This document shows positions 1 to 10,055 of a stretch of 64,000 nucleotides of DNA, piece after piece (within the stretch, counting starts at the first letter, position 1; every line of letters starts with the position of its first letter). The DNA is taken from positions 186,001-250,000 of the forward strand of contig NZ_LMZQ01000001.1 of NCBI RefSeq assembly GCF_001442625.1, in the 5' to 3' direction. A program made the translations under genes and the position numbers. This DNA is from Pedobacter ginsenosidimutans. GTDB taxonomy: Bacteria; Bacteroidota; Bacteroidia; Sphingobacteriales; Sphingobacteriaceae. Under the pieces are notes generated by a model that was not told the origin of the DNA, searched no databases, and worked only from the letters and a program-made list of their open reading frames with translations.

Positions 1-797
1 TTATCTTTAAAATTAAGATAATCAGGATTTCCGTTGAATAAAGGGCTTGCCGCCAATACCAACAGTTTAGCCTTTACAGCAAGTGCGATCGGTTGGGTAA
101 CCCGTCCAAGTTGTGTATTCTCATCAACTATTCTCGATGGAAGACCTTCAACAGATTCATCTAGAAGGGCCGATATAAAGTTAACGCATTCATCCACAGG
201 CATACGCTTATGCAGCATATCCTCTCCATCCAGATTTTTATCAACGATGGGAATAGGGCCATACATTTGCAGCATGTAAAAGTGATAATATGCTTTGAGG
301 AATTTTACCTCCCCTATCCATCTAGTACGCTCATCAAGACTCAGATCTGGAACTTTACTTCTATCCTGAATATTTTCTAAAAAAATATTGCAGTGCCTGA
401 TTGCCCGCCAAATTTTCAGGTGATCAAAACGTGTATTCCCTGGATTTCCTTTCCTTGCCCCACCCCACTCATCAAACAAAGGTGCATCTTTGTTTTGCTG
501 CCCTCTGGCAATCCTGTAAGCCGCGTGCCAGTTTGATTGGTCCGCTTCCGGCACGATAATCTCAGCAGCGGTAAACATACCAGCGTTATACCAGTTATCT
601 CCATTTTTTGGCAGGTAAGAATAACAGGTGAAAAGGTATTTTTCAGCTTCGTTTCTCAGCTTAAAGGCATTCTCAATGGTGGCCACATTATCAGGTACCA
701 CATCAAGATATTTTTTGCATCCAGATAACTCTATTAGTGCAATTACTACGATAACAAAGAGGCACCTTGTTTTTGCAGCAGTATAGTTATAGCTCAT
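1..797 (-). CDS. RagB/SusD family outer-membrane lipoprotein (3' end cut by window edge)
   Basis: Reading from the ATG at 797 gives a signal peptide with a lipobox (IELSGC) followed by KKYLDVVPDN, the usual start of SusD proteins. About 265 residues are inside the window, with the Tyr/Trp-rich helical segments typical of the family (for example GEVKFLKAYYHFYML). Known of the family: SusD lipoproteins cap the SusC barrel and bind glycans before import. The start lies 10 bp after the stop of the SusC gene at 808-4044, so the two form the usual susC-susD operon. The C-terminus lies outside the window. Confidence 0.93.
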   Translation of the reverse strand, partial: MSYNYTAAKTRCLFVIVVIALIELSGCKKYLDVVPDNVATIENAFKLRNEAEKYLFTCYSYLPKNGDNWYNAGMFTAAEIIVPEADQSNWHAAYRIARGQQNKDAPLFDEWGGARKGNPGNTRFDHLKIWRAIRHCNIFLENIQDRSKVPDLSLDERTRWIGEVKFLKAYYHFYMLQMYGPIPIVDKNLDGEDMLHKRMPVDECVNFISALLDESVEGLPSRIVDENTQLGRVTQPIALAVKAKLLVLAASPLFNGNPDYLNFKD

Positions 798-807
798 ATT
801 TATATTA

Positions 808-3800
808 TTATAGATTAATTGAAATACCAAGGTTATATACTGATTGGATTGGGTAACCCAGACCATTGCCACCCATTTCTACGTCCCATAGTTTGAAATT
901 ACTGAAGGTAAAAAGGTTGATTGCAGAAAAATAAATCCTTGCGCTTCTTACTTTAAGTTTTCGAAGATTTGTAAAGTTGTACCCCAGATCAACATTTTTC
1001 AACCTTATGAAACTACCGTTACGCATCCACCAGGTAGACGGCAAATTATTCGGGGCAACACGCCATGTACTTAAACGTGGCCAAAAGGCATAAAGATTTC
1101 TATTGTCTTCTGACCAGTGATCATCCGCTATGGCTTGTAGCAATCCTGTTTGATAACCACCGTCTAAAAAGAAAGGCTGAATGGCTGTAGGATTTATGAA
1201 AAAAGAAGAACGTGCAGAACCCTGAAAATAAAAGTTTAGGTCAAATTTTTTAAAACGTATAGAGGATCCAAATCCGTATATTATTTCAGGCTGAGAAGGA
1301 TAACCGAGTGCTACACGATCATCGGTGGTAACAACCCCATCACCATTTATATCTCTGTATTTGATATCTCCCGCCAATAGTCCATTATCGCCAAATTGTG
1401 TTGGCGAATTTGCCACGTCCGCTTCATCTAAGAATAATCTTTCTGCAATATAACCCCATTGCTGACTTGCGGAGTAGCCAGCTTTAGATAGATAACTTAT
1501 GTTTTGAGGATAGGATAACTCATCAATTTTTAAAACTTTACTTGTTGCATAGGTCAAAGTCCCGCGCATTTCGACGCTAAGATCCTTTCCCAGAGATTTA
1601 CGGTAATTCGCGGATAGGTCTATTCCCTGGGATTCGAGTTTTCCGGAATTAGCCATTGGTATTGCCATCAATCCGGCTGCATTGTCAAGATAAGTAATAG
1701 GCTGTAAAATCTGAGATCGTTTTTGTTTAAAAACATCAACGATGAGTTCAAATGAATTAGCAATTCCCAAGTCCATACCTAAATTTAATTGCTCAGACTT
1801 TTCCCAGGTAATGTTGTTGTTTGCATATCTTGATATAGATACCCCGTTACGATTGTAAGTCCCCACTCCATCATTTCTACCGAACGAGGATCCAAAGCCA
1901 CCGTCATTCATATTTACATTAGACAGGTATAAAAATCTGTCAGCGACCTCTCCTATCTGATCATTTCCAACCACACCGTAGGTCGCACGGAGCTTCAGAT
2001 TTGTCACAACTCTTTTAAATTGTTCAAAAAATTTCTCATTTGAAACCCTGTAAGCGATACCTCCTGATGGAAAAAATCCAAATCTGTTCTGCTCGGAAAA
2101 GCGTTCAGATCCATTGAACCCGAAATTGAATTCTGCTAAATATCTGTCATCATATCCGTAAGAGAACCTACCTGACACCCCATTGTTTCTACTGGGAAGC
2201 GATCGAATCAACGATCCTGCATTACCTGTTTCATAGCTTGAGAAATAAGTAACCAACATTCCTCCAACAGCATGTTTTTTCGAAAAAGTCCTGTTATAAT
2301 TAACGGATCCTTCAATCCAGAACCTGGAATCAACAAGTTTTTCTCCCTCATTGTAGTTGAGGTATTCTGTCCCTACAGTTCCAACAGAACTCGCTGACCC
2401 ATCATTCAATACATTTATCGAATATGTTCCTGTAGTGGGATCGATGGTCGAAGAATAATAAAACGGATTGTAAAATCTGTTCAAGGCAAGATAAGATGTT
2501 CGCTTCACGTAGGACATCATTCTTGCGCTTAGGCCTTGTGTTAAACCGTTTAAATCCTGCTTTAATTCGATTTGAGGATTTAGATTTGAAGTTTTATAAG
2601 TTTGATATCCCTTAACCATCTCGGCATATGGATTTACAAAGAGGGTATTGGTTTCTGCTGCACCCGTATTGATTGTCCTTGCACTACCAAATAGCGGATG
2701 TTCGATGTAAGGGAGCTTTTCTTGAGGATAGACTGCAGGAAACATTACAGGATTTGAGCGCAGGGCATTGCTAAAAGTAGTAGAACCACCTCCTATTGGC
2801 CCATTGTAATCATCGAACTGTCCGTAAACCCTTAATAACAAGACAGTCGATTTTGTTAGATTCAGGTCGATGTTTGACCTCACTGCGTAATTGTTGAGTT
2901 TGATGTTGCTGTTAAAATTGTTAATGGGATCAACTCTTAATACACCATTATCCCTATTAAATGTTCCCGCAATGTAATAACGGGCCTTATTTGTACCTCC
3001 GCCTATGTTAAGATTGAAACCCTGGTTAATGGTATAATCTTTTATGAGCTGCTTTATCCAATTATTGTTTGGATATAAATACTGGTCATCGCCAGCTCTG
3101 GTATGATTGATCTTATTCTGGGTGTAAGGTGGGATACCCAGTGGCGTTCTGGTGACTGAGGCTTCATTAGCGAGCTCCATATAGGTAATATTATCTGCAA
3201 GCTGAAAATTTCTGGTGTTTGTTGATACGCGATTTTCTGCCCTAAAGCTAAACCTGGTCGTACCTTCCTGCCCTAACTTTGTATTTATCAAAACAACTCC
3301 ATTTGCCCCTCTTGCCCCATATATAGAACTAGCAGCTGCATCTTTCAATACTGAAAAATCTGAGATATCATCTGGCTGTAACCTTGCCATATCATTTGGA
3401 GAAGATTCAATTCCATCGATCAGTATTAAAGGGTCTCTTTTACCAGTACCAAAAGTGGAAAGCCCCCTGATGTAGAATGTTGAGTTGTCCGTTCCAAGAC
3501 CTGGTTCTCCACTTTGCTGAAAGGCTATTATACCTGCAACCTTTCCAGCAATGGCGTTGGTTAAATTCGATGAGGGCGTCCTAAGGTCTTTCACATTAAC
3601 ACTAGTAATCGAGCTGACTAAACTTGCTTTCTTTTGCTGTGCACCAAATCCTGTGATTGTAACCTCTTCAAGATCTTTGTTATCTGGTTTCATCAGCGCA
3701 TCGATGATATATATCCCCTCACTGTTTGGCCTGTAGTCGGCTACGTTTAAAATAAGTTTCTGATAGGATACACTGGTTATAACAATTTTTGCATTTTTTG

Positions 3801-4044
3801 GGACTTTTAATTTATATCTCCCGTCATTATCTGTAAATGATCCCCTTACAGTACCTAACACGTTAACATTTGCGCCGGGGATACCTCCTATGGTATCTCG
3901 AACGACACCGGTAATGGTTACTTCTGTCTGTGCGATAGCTGGTAAAGCGTTTAAAATAAGATAGGCGATACCAAGAATTTTAATTATACTTTTTAAAAGT
4001 ATTGTAGGGCTGAGCCTACGATTAATATAAGATCTATTCGTCAT
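808..4044 (-). CDS. SusC/RagA family TonB-linked outer-membrane transporter
   Basis: A reading frame is open further upstream (to 4185), but the ATG at 4044 (MTNRSYINRR) directly precedes the signal peptide and is chosen, giving about 1078 residues. The protein shows a carboxypeptidase-regulatory-like domain (VTITGVVRDTIGG, then GSFTDNDGRYKLKVP), a plug domain (AIAGKVAGI, FYIRGLSTFG, PLILIDGIES) and a long C-terminal beta-barrel ending in an aromatic-rich strand. There is no STN domain, unlike the second SusC at 16505-19807, so direct anti-sigma signalling is not expected. It is followed at once by its SusD partner. The nearest enzymes are the GH127 at 5360-7774 and the kinase-like protein at 8480-9613, which suggests an arabinose-containing substrate. 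Confidence 0.95.
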   Translation of the reverse strand: MTNRSYINRRLSPTILLKSIIKILGIAYLILNALPAIAQTEVTITGVVRDTIGGIPGANVNVLGTVRGSFTDNDGRYKLKVPKNAKIVITSVSYQKLILNVADYRPNSEGIYIIDALMKPDNKDLEEVTITGFGAQQKKASLVSSITSVNVKDLRTPSSNLTNAIAGKVAGIIAFQQSGEPGLGTDNSTFYIRGLSTFGTGKRDPLILIDGIESSPNDMARLQPDDISDFSVLKDAAASSIYGARGANGVVLINTKLGQEGTTRFSFRAENRVSTNTRNFQLADNITYMELANEASVTRTPLGIPPYTQNKINHTRAGDDQYLYPNNNWIKQLIKDYTINQGFNLNIGGGTNKARYYIAGTFNRDNGVLRVDPINNFNSNIKLNNYAVRSNIDLNLTKSTVLLLRVYGQFDDYNGPIGGGSTTFSNALRSNPVMFPAVYPQEKLPYIEHPLFGSARTINTGAAETNTLFVNPYAEMVKGYQTYKTSNLNPQIELKQDLNGLTQGLSARMMSYVKRTSYLALNRFYNPFYYSSTIDPTTGTYSINVLNDGSASSVGTVGTEYLNYNEGEKLVDSRFWIEGSVNYNRTFSKKHAVGGMLVTYFSSYETGNAGSLIRSLPSRNNGVSGRFSYGYDDRYLAEFNFGFNGSERFSEQNRFGFFPSGGIAYRVSNEKFFEQFKRVVTNLKLRATYGVVGNDQIGEVADRFLYLSNVNMNDGGFGSSFGRNDGVGTYNRNGVSISRYANNNITWEKSEQLNLGMDLGIANSFELIVDVFKQKRSQILQPITYLDNAAGLMAIPMANSGKLESQGIDLSANYRKSLGKDLSVEMRGTLTYATSKVLKIDELSYPQNISYLSKAGYSASQQWGYIAERLFLDEADVANSPTQFGDNGLLAGDIKYRDINGDGVVTTDDRVALGYPSQPEIIYGFGSSIRFKKFDLNFYFQGSARSSFFINPTAIQPFFLDGGYQTGLLQAIADDHWSEDNRNLYAFWPRLSTWRVAPNNLPSTWWMRNGSFIRLKNVDLGYNFTNLRKLKVRSARIYFSAINLFTFSNFKLWDVEMGGNGLGYPIQSVYNLGISINL

Positions 4045-4869
4045 TTTTTTTGAATGTTTTAAATACTTGCATATTTTAAGGCATGTTTGTCCAACAGAAT
4101 TGCTTCCTGAGACACGGCCACTTAATCTGAGTTTAGATAGCTGATCAGTTATGTATAAAAGATCTACGGTAAGCTTAGAAATCAAGCTTTTGACAATAAC
4201 ATAAAACTAGAACTCAACTGAGGAACTGGCAAGTAGCAAAGGCTCAGGCGATGAATAGAAAGAGGTTTAATTTGATCAGAGGCTTTCCAAAATGAAAAGG
4301 GAGTAATTCTGGTTAAATGGTTAATTAATTGGATTAAAAGTGTTCTTGAATCGAACAGAGTGATTCCTGTGTTAGCGTTTTTTCTCATAAAAGTTATCTG
4401 GTTTGGATCAAAACTACTGTTATAGACCTAACCAAATGAGGGACATATCTTTCTAAAATGAGCGATAAAAAAGACAATTTTCTTGAATAAGGACGACTGT
4501 TGGAAATTTTGAATTTATTCTATCAATTTAATTCGGGAATATTTCGATAGAAGTTCCACTTTAAAATTTTTCAGCTATGGTGATTTCGTATACGATTTTT
4601 AAACAAAACATATCTTTTTGATTATCAATACAATGCTGGAGATTTGCTTAGCAATAATTATTTTAATAAAGTTTGAATGGTAATAGAGGTAAAAGTTGAT
4701 ACCGAGATTTCAGTGTACATATTTAAGTTCATCGGACAAATGCATTTTAATATATGATGCAAAAATTAATGACATTGGATTTTATAAATGATTTAGAGCT
4801 AGCATAAAGTCATTCAATGTTAATTTAGGAATAAAGTCCCTTAGCTGTTAATCTAACCAAGATCAATAA
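4045..4869. other. AT-rich intergenic region upstream of susC
   Basis: I see no convincing gene here. The open frame at 4182-4388 on the minus strand has no recognisable features and a basic, low-quality composition. The segment probably carries the promoter of the susC-susD operon in its left part and decayed sequence near the pseudogene on its right. Confidence 0.5.
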
Positions 4870-5231
4870 CTTATAAACTCAGAGATTGTATATGTTTATT
4901 TATGGACTAGTTGGTGTGTGCCATGTAGGGAATCTATGCCTGCCTCTCGTCAATTAGCCAAACAATTTTCAGGTAAAAGGGTTAGTTTCGTCTATTTATC
5001 TATAGACGAAAAATTCGATAGTTGCGAGAAAGCATCCAAAGAAGAAGACCTAGATTCCAACACCTATAGTTTTTTACTCCTAAACCCAAAAGAGTCGGGC
5101 ATTTTGAAGCTAATACAATTCAAGACCATACCTCGCTACTTGTTATTTGATAAAAATGGGAAATCGGTACATGAGAATGCACCGGACCGTCAAGTGCCGA
5201 ACTAAGTAAAATAATAAATAAATACTTATAA
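4870..5231 (+). pseudogene. TlpA/thioredoxin-like fragment, 5'-truncated and frameshifted
   Basis: From the stop codon at 4867 the frame reads LINSEIVYVYLWTSWCVPC, which contains the thioredoxin-fold WCxxC active site (WCVPC), and then ESMPASRQLAKQF and FKTIPRYLLFDKNGK, the usual cis-Pro and beta-hairpin region. A start codon before the CxxC motif is missing; only a GTG at 4918 is available, and it removes the first Cys. Near the 3' end the frame closes at 5205, but a one-base shift at about 5185-5187 restores PSSAELSKIINKYL and a stop at 5229-5231, a normal TlpA C-terminus. The gene therefore carries both a 5' truncation and a one-base deletion. It is probably the remnant of a TlpA-like thiol-disulfide oxidoreductase. 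Confidence 0.7.
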
Positions 5232-5359
5232 AATGTATAACTAATTTTTATAATAATACATTCAATAAGCCTATGAAAAACGAGTATCGAATATACGCTA
5301 TAAAGGAGGTGGACAGACGGTCAAAATAATATTTTAACTTCCAGAATGCCAATGCTTAT

Positions 5360-7774
5360 TTATTTCATTAGCCGAACCTGAAAGATATTTCCAATTTTAG
5401 TACCATCTATAGTCTGAAATTTGACTACAATATTTTTATTTAATAACTGGGCCGGTATCAAAAAATCCCTGGTGAAATATATATCTCCTTTCTCCCCGTT
5501 TAATCTAACGGTTTCGATTAACACATCATTAATGAGCACATCAAAGTTTCTGTTCTTTTCAGCACCATATAAAAGTACTTGTACTTTTCGTGCACTAAGA
5601 TCTTTATTATTTAGCTGATAACTAAACCATCCTGAGCCGGTTCGGAAATGATTTTCCCTGAAAATACCATTTTCTGTTTTTTCGCCTTTGAAATTATGGT
5701 CAGATTCAGGTTGTTGTTCACCAGTGTTCACCAAATCAACAGTCTCCTGCTCAAGTTTCATTTTCTCCATTTCGGCACGCTCAACGGCCTTTGACTTCTC
5801 CGGAAGATTTTCTAACGTTGAATATGGAAAATAAATTACATATCGCTTTTCTGAAAGACTGTAAAAAGGGACCAATTTCATTTTTTTATACTTCTGTTGC
5901 GCAATAATTGCATCTGCAGTAAATGATAATGGTGTATTACTTGTCGGTATTAACTTTGCAGCAAGTTCTGATTTATTTCCGCTGATTAAGGGAACTTGAT
6001 TTATAGGTAAAAGCTGGCCAGATGCAATATGCCCCATTCTGCTTCCATCGGCAGTTAAGTTTGACTGGCTTAGCGTATCCATCTCAGCGGCCAACACAAC
6101 GGGGCCATGTAAAAAAGAAACCCAGTCTGAACCATCAGGAATAAATTCAGCGGAGCTATGCATTGGTAATATCACCTTAACCAGATCCTCTGTAGACCAT
6201 AGACGGTCTACACTAACATAACCATTACCGAGATCTTTTACATCAATATTCTCACCATTGACCAAAATAGAAATTTTGCCATTTGTAACCCAGGATGGTT
6301 TACGGATATTCAAAGCAAATTTCTTTTTATTATTCAGCTTTAGCTTTATGGTGGTAAAATCCTGCTGAGGAAAATTGTTTTGCTGAATTAACGCAACTCC
6401 TTTTTCTTTCCAATCCAATTTTGAAGGAATGAACAAGTTAACGTAGATATCTCCAAGCGAGTTATGTGCGTAAATCAATTCTCCGTATTTACCATGATTT
6501 TCCAAACCAGAACCTACACAACACCAAAAACTTTCCTGATTTCTGGAATAGGTACGATAGTGACCAGGCCTCATTGGGGTAAAATAAACGAAGCCACCCT
6601 CACTTCTTTGGGATGTTAAAATATGATTATATAAAGTTCTTTCATAATAATCAATGTACTTACTTGAAGGTTCCTGCAAGAAGAGCTGCTTTGTTAGTTT
6701 GAGCATATTATATGAATTGCAAGTTTCCGGACCTTCGCGGGACTCAAGCATCAAGGAAAAATCCTTTGAGGGATTGAAATGTTCACGCACGCTGTTCCCA
6801 CCTATACTTACACTTCGGTGTTCAACCACGGTTTCCCAAAAAAATTCAGCTGCTCTTGATAGCTCGTTATTGTTGGATACTGATGCAATCTGCTGGAAGC
6901 CGATAACTTTAGGAATCTGAGTATTTGCATGTAAACCATTGAGCGCATCTTTTTTATCTTCCAGTGGTTTAAGAATAGACTGATCGGAGAATTGTAAAGC
7001 AAGTTTTAAGTATTTTTCATCGCTGGTGAGTGAATACACATTTGCAAACACTTCATTAAGTCCGCCATATTCACTTTTTAACATTGTTTGAATTTGCTGG
7101 TCTGTCAATTTGGATACCAAATTTATACACCAATCAGTTAGGCTGATGAGCATTTTCTTCGCCTTTAAATTGCCTGCGATTTCGTATGCATCATAAAGGC
7201 CGGAATATATTTTATGAATATTGTATAGGGGAACCCATTTGCCATTAAGGGATGAACTGGATGCTTTGATGTTACCATTTCGTATTTGGTTCCACATTTC
7301 CTTTCCTCCAGGAATGCCTGAGAGATAACCGTCGCCATTTTTTATCTGACATCTTTCAAGCTCATCAATTACATAGTCCAATTTCTTTTTCAACCTGATG
7401 TCTCGTGTTGATGCGTACATAAATGAAAGTGCCGAAACATAATGACCACATGTATGCCCATCAAGGCCCGTATTTTCCCAGTTTCCATATGAAGTTGCCT
7501 TTGGAATTAAACCAGATTCCCTAATATAGGGTGAGAGCAGTCTGTCTGCATCCAATGATAACATATAATTTTTATCAGTTAACTGGGCTTTTTCAAACGC
7601 GCTTTCAAGTAAACTTACCTCTTGAAACTTGTAGCCCTTTAATTTATCCTGACTAATTACAGCGGAAGAAAAGAAAGATAAAAAAACAAATAAAAGACAG
7701 GACTTTGTATCCAAATGAAAATTGTTTAATCTGAAGGTAATTGAATAATAATTTTTAATTGAGTTCATCCACAT
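5360..7774 (-). CDS. GH127 family beta-L-arabinofuranosidase-type glycoside hydrolase (exported)
   Basis: The 804-residue protein has a signal peptide (about residues 24-41; the ATG at 7774 or the in-frame ATG two codons on could start it) and the DUF1680/GH127 fold: NWENTGLDGHTCGHYVSALS near residue 97, then GPETCNSYN (E350, C352) and WCCVGSG (C418, C419). In the characterised enzyme HypBA1 the equivalent Glu and three Cys residues bind zinc and supply the cysteine nucleophile; all are present here. A C-terminal beta-sandwich (DUF4986/CBM-like) follows. The likely reaction is removal of beta-L-arabinofuranose from arabinan or hydroxyproline-linked glycans. The neighbouring SusC/SusD could import the product. 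Confidence 0.9.
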   Translation of the reverse strand: MWMNSIKNYYSITFRLNNFHLDTKSCLLFVFLSFFSSAVISQDKLKGYKFQEVSLLESAFEKAQLTDKNYMLSLDADRLLSPYIRESGLIPKATSYGNWENTGLDGHTCGHYVSALSFMYASTRDIRLKKKLDYVIDELERCQIKNGDGYLSGIPGGKEMWNQIRNGNIKASSSSLNGKWVPLYNIHKIYSGLYDAYEIAGNLKAKKMLISLTDWCINLVSKLTDQQIQTMLKSEYGGLNEVFANVYSLTSDEKYLKLALQFSDQSILKPLEDKKDALNGLHANTQIPKVIGFQQIASVSNNNELSRAAEFFWETVVEHRSVSIGGNSVREHFNPSKDFSLMLESREGPETCNSYNMLKLTKQLFLQEPSSKYIDYYERTLYNHILTSQRSEGGFVYFTPMRPGHYRTYSRNQESFWCCVGSGLENHGKYGELIYAHNSLGDIYVNLFIPSKLDWKEKGVALIQQNNFPQQDFTTIKLKLNNKKKFALNIRKPSWVTNGKISILVNGENIDVKDLGNGYVSVDRLWSTEDLVKVILPMHSSAEFIPDGSDWVSFLHGPVVLAAEMDTLSQSNLTADGSRMGHIASGQLLPINQVPLISGNKSELAAKLIPTSNTPLSFTADAIIAQQKYKKMKLVPFYSLSEKRYVIYFPYSTLENLPEKSKAVERAEMEKMKLEQETVDLVNTGEQQPESDHNFKGEKTENGIFRENHFRTGSGWFSYQLNNKDLSARKVQVLLYGAEKNRNFDVLINDVLIETVRLNGEKGDIYFTRDFLIPAQLLNKNIVVKFQTIDGTKIGNIFQVRLMK

Positions 7775-8479
7775 TTTTATTTAAATATTTCTAACGCAAT
7801 AAATTATACTGCGATTAATTCTAAAACTTATTCTCTCTAGCGCATCCGACCCTTTTGAATAACGATAAATTTGTTAGTGTTTTTATAATTTCGGATTATT
7901 TGGATTTAGTGATTCATATCACAAAATAACCATTTCTTTTATACAATCATAGGGGACAGATCGAGACTTAAACAGGGTTAATCATTAAGTTTTTGCTTAT
8001 TTCAACTAGTTAAGTTTACGGATGCCAACAGTGCAGAACATTAATAGCATCGTTTTCTCCAAAATATTGTTAGTCAAGATATTTTAGGTGATATTTTTAT
8101 TCAAAATAATCCAATTAGCATTTTTCAAATTTGATGCGCATAAACTTTGATGGATACGGCTTACATTGAAGACAGCCAAATCCACTATCTCGAATACTAT
8201 TTTGAGAACAGCTAATTCGAAATGAATATTTTGACCATTTGACTATCATAAGATACCTACTCCAGAAAATTCATTTGCAAATAAAATTACATCAAATCTA
8301 AATCATTATCTGCATGATTGTATGTGTTATGAAATATCAGATTCTACCTACCCTTACAATTCATTAGCATATTTAAAAAGTACCACAATATATTACAATG
8401 ACACTTGAATAAGGGAAGAGCAATAATTGTCAGGTATTATACAATAAATATTAAATTCTTCTACTTTTGAGATTTATGA
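7775..8479. other. 705-bp region without a recognisable gene
   Basis: All frames are interrupted. The right part holds short stretches that may be decayed coding sequence, but nothing I can name. The first about 100 bases presumably carry the promoter of the GH127 gene on the minus strand. Confidence 0.4.
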
Positions 8480-9613
8480 TTAAAAGGATTCTATTCCAGA
8501 CACAATATTCATCTTGCGGATAGAGGGTTCTCTACCGGTTAACCAAACATGGGTTTGAAATGCACGATTCGACCATTTATAATTATTGTTATCCGAGATC
8601 AAACAAAGGAAACCATTTTGAAGCATTTTATAGCCAGATATCATCTTTGATTTTCTAGCTTCCGCAATTACGCCTTTAAAGCACGCATCCTCAATTTCTG
8701 AGTAGCTAATTAGGTCATCATGACTTCTGATAAGTTCCTGTGCAAATAAGTCGAATCGCTTCGCCTTTATGTAATTTACAGCCTCAATCGTTCTATCATT
8801 CTCAAGAAGTAAAAATTTTACGCTTTGGAAAGCTGAAGGAGATTCCGGCAAAACATATTTATGCAACATTTTGGTGTTGATATCAGCTAAGCGCTGGAGA
8901 TTTAACACAAAACTTTTTACCAGGTTAAACGCTGTTAACGAATCATTATTCAGTTTCCGAAATTTTTCCAATAGGTGACTGCGCTCCGGGTTCGCATCAA
9001 AAAGTAGAAAAGACAAGCCAGTCATCCTTAGAGGCAAAAATTCAAAATGCTGGGTCTTTTGATCTATGAATAGACAATGTCCCTTTTTACCCAGAAGACA
9101 TAAGTACATTGTAGGCGCTTGGCAAATCTTGACGAAGGGATAATTGTTTGATCTCAAGAAAATGTTAATCATCTTTAGACGACTTAAGCCAATAGTAAAC
9201 ATCTTATTTACAGCTAAAATTAAAGAGCAGGCTAAAGCGGTAAGGAATGAATGATTTATTAAGCATTCATCTGATGCTAAAATCATCATATTGAAGCCAA
9301 ATAATGATAAACCTCTACCCAGTAAAGTTCCAATAACATTCTCAATACAGGATTGCCAAGGGTCAACCGCAATTCCAAGATCAAATATACCAGTTTCAAA
9401 GTTCTCCTTGTTCATGAAAACTTTTACTTTATAATCACTCCTTGGTGATATCGCAATATTAAAATAGGAATCAATATTAACAGAAATAGACTTTCCTTCA
9501 AACTGGTCACAATGTCCTCCAAATAGATGTACGGTTAATGGTGTTTTAAAAATTTCAGGTTTAGTATCGAAGGCTTGTGTAAAATCAAAAATTAATTTTT
9601 CAGTATCTGGCAT
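8480..9613 (-). CDS. Degenerate galactokinase-like (GHMP superfamily) protein
   Basis: The length (377 aa) and layout match galactokinase. The usual N-terminal signature (GRxNLIGEHxDY) reads TVHLFGGHCDQFEG, which keeps only the Gly-His-x-Asp core. The glycine/serine-rich ATP-binding loop (PxGxGLSSSA) is replaced by ASDECLINHSFLTALA, with no glycines. The C-terminal GHMP region is also altered (ISGYKMLQNGFLCLISD instead of a Gly-rich GARMTGGGFGG-like motif). What I see is loss of both nucleotide-binding glycine motifs; what I infer is a paralogue without kinase activity, perhaps a sugar sensor as in Gal3-like proteins. It lies upstream of the GH127 gene on the same strand but 705 bp away. Confidence 0.7.
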   Translation of the reverse strand: MPDTEKLIFDFTQAFDTKPEIFKTPLTVHLFGGHCDQFEGKSISVNIDSYFNIAISPRSDYKVKVFMNKENFETGIFDLGIAVDPWQSCIENVIGTLLGRGLSLFGFNMMILASDECLINHSFLTALACSLILAVNKMFTIGLSRLKMINIFLRSNNYPFVKICQAPTMYLCLLGKKGHCLFIDQKTQHFEFLPLRMTGLSFLLFDANPERSHLLEKFRKLNNDSLTAFNLVKSFVLNLQRLADINTKMLHKYVLPESPSAFQSVKFLLLENDRTIEAVNYIKAKRFDLFAQELIRSHDDLISYSEIEDACFKGVIAEARKSKMISGYKMLQNGFLCLISDNNNYKWSNRAFQTHVWLTGREPSIRKMNIVSGIESF

Positions 9614-10055
9614 AAACTTAAGGATAGGGAATATATAGGGGAGCGCCTTTAAATACAGGATAATTATTAAATCATTTCTCAGTATGGATTGTAGAGCAAC
9701 AGGAAATGCCCGACATCTTCGTCAATAAAGCAGATAAAACTGTTGCTCAAGACAATGTTAGTTACAAACGAAATCAGATTAACACCTTGGGAATCTCTCA
9801 TTAGCTAACAGAATTATAGAATATATTTCGATTGATTTGATGACCGCAAATCAATGCAAAACAGAGAAGGAATTTAGGTGTCAAATCCATTGATTTTAGG
9901 GGAGTAAATTTATGGTTCATCAAGATAATCTTCTTATTTATTGCTTGAGAGGGGAAATTCATATTAAGGCATGTCACATAGTGAAAATGTCATTCCTTCT
10001 AATACCTGTATTTTGTTTTACTTTTGAACGTATTCAAACAACCCCAGTGTTTAAA
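9614..10055. other. Divergent intergenic region
   Basis: This lies between the minus-strand kinase-like gene and the plus-strand small exported protein. An in-frame ATG at 9912, preceded by AGGGGAG, would extend the downstream protein by 48 residues; I prefer 10056 because a clean signal peptide begins there. No other feature is seen. Confidence 0.4.

Noticed and set aside
4182-4388. 68-codon minus-strand frame upstream of susC
   Set aside because: It has no domain or signal features, lies in a region without operon context, and its sequence is low in protein-like pattern.
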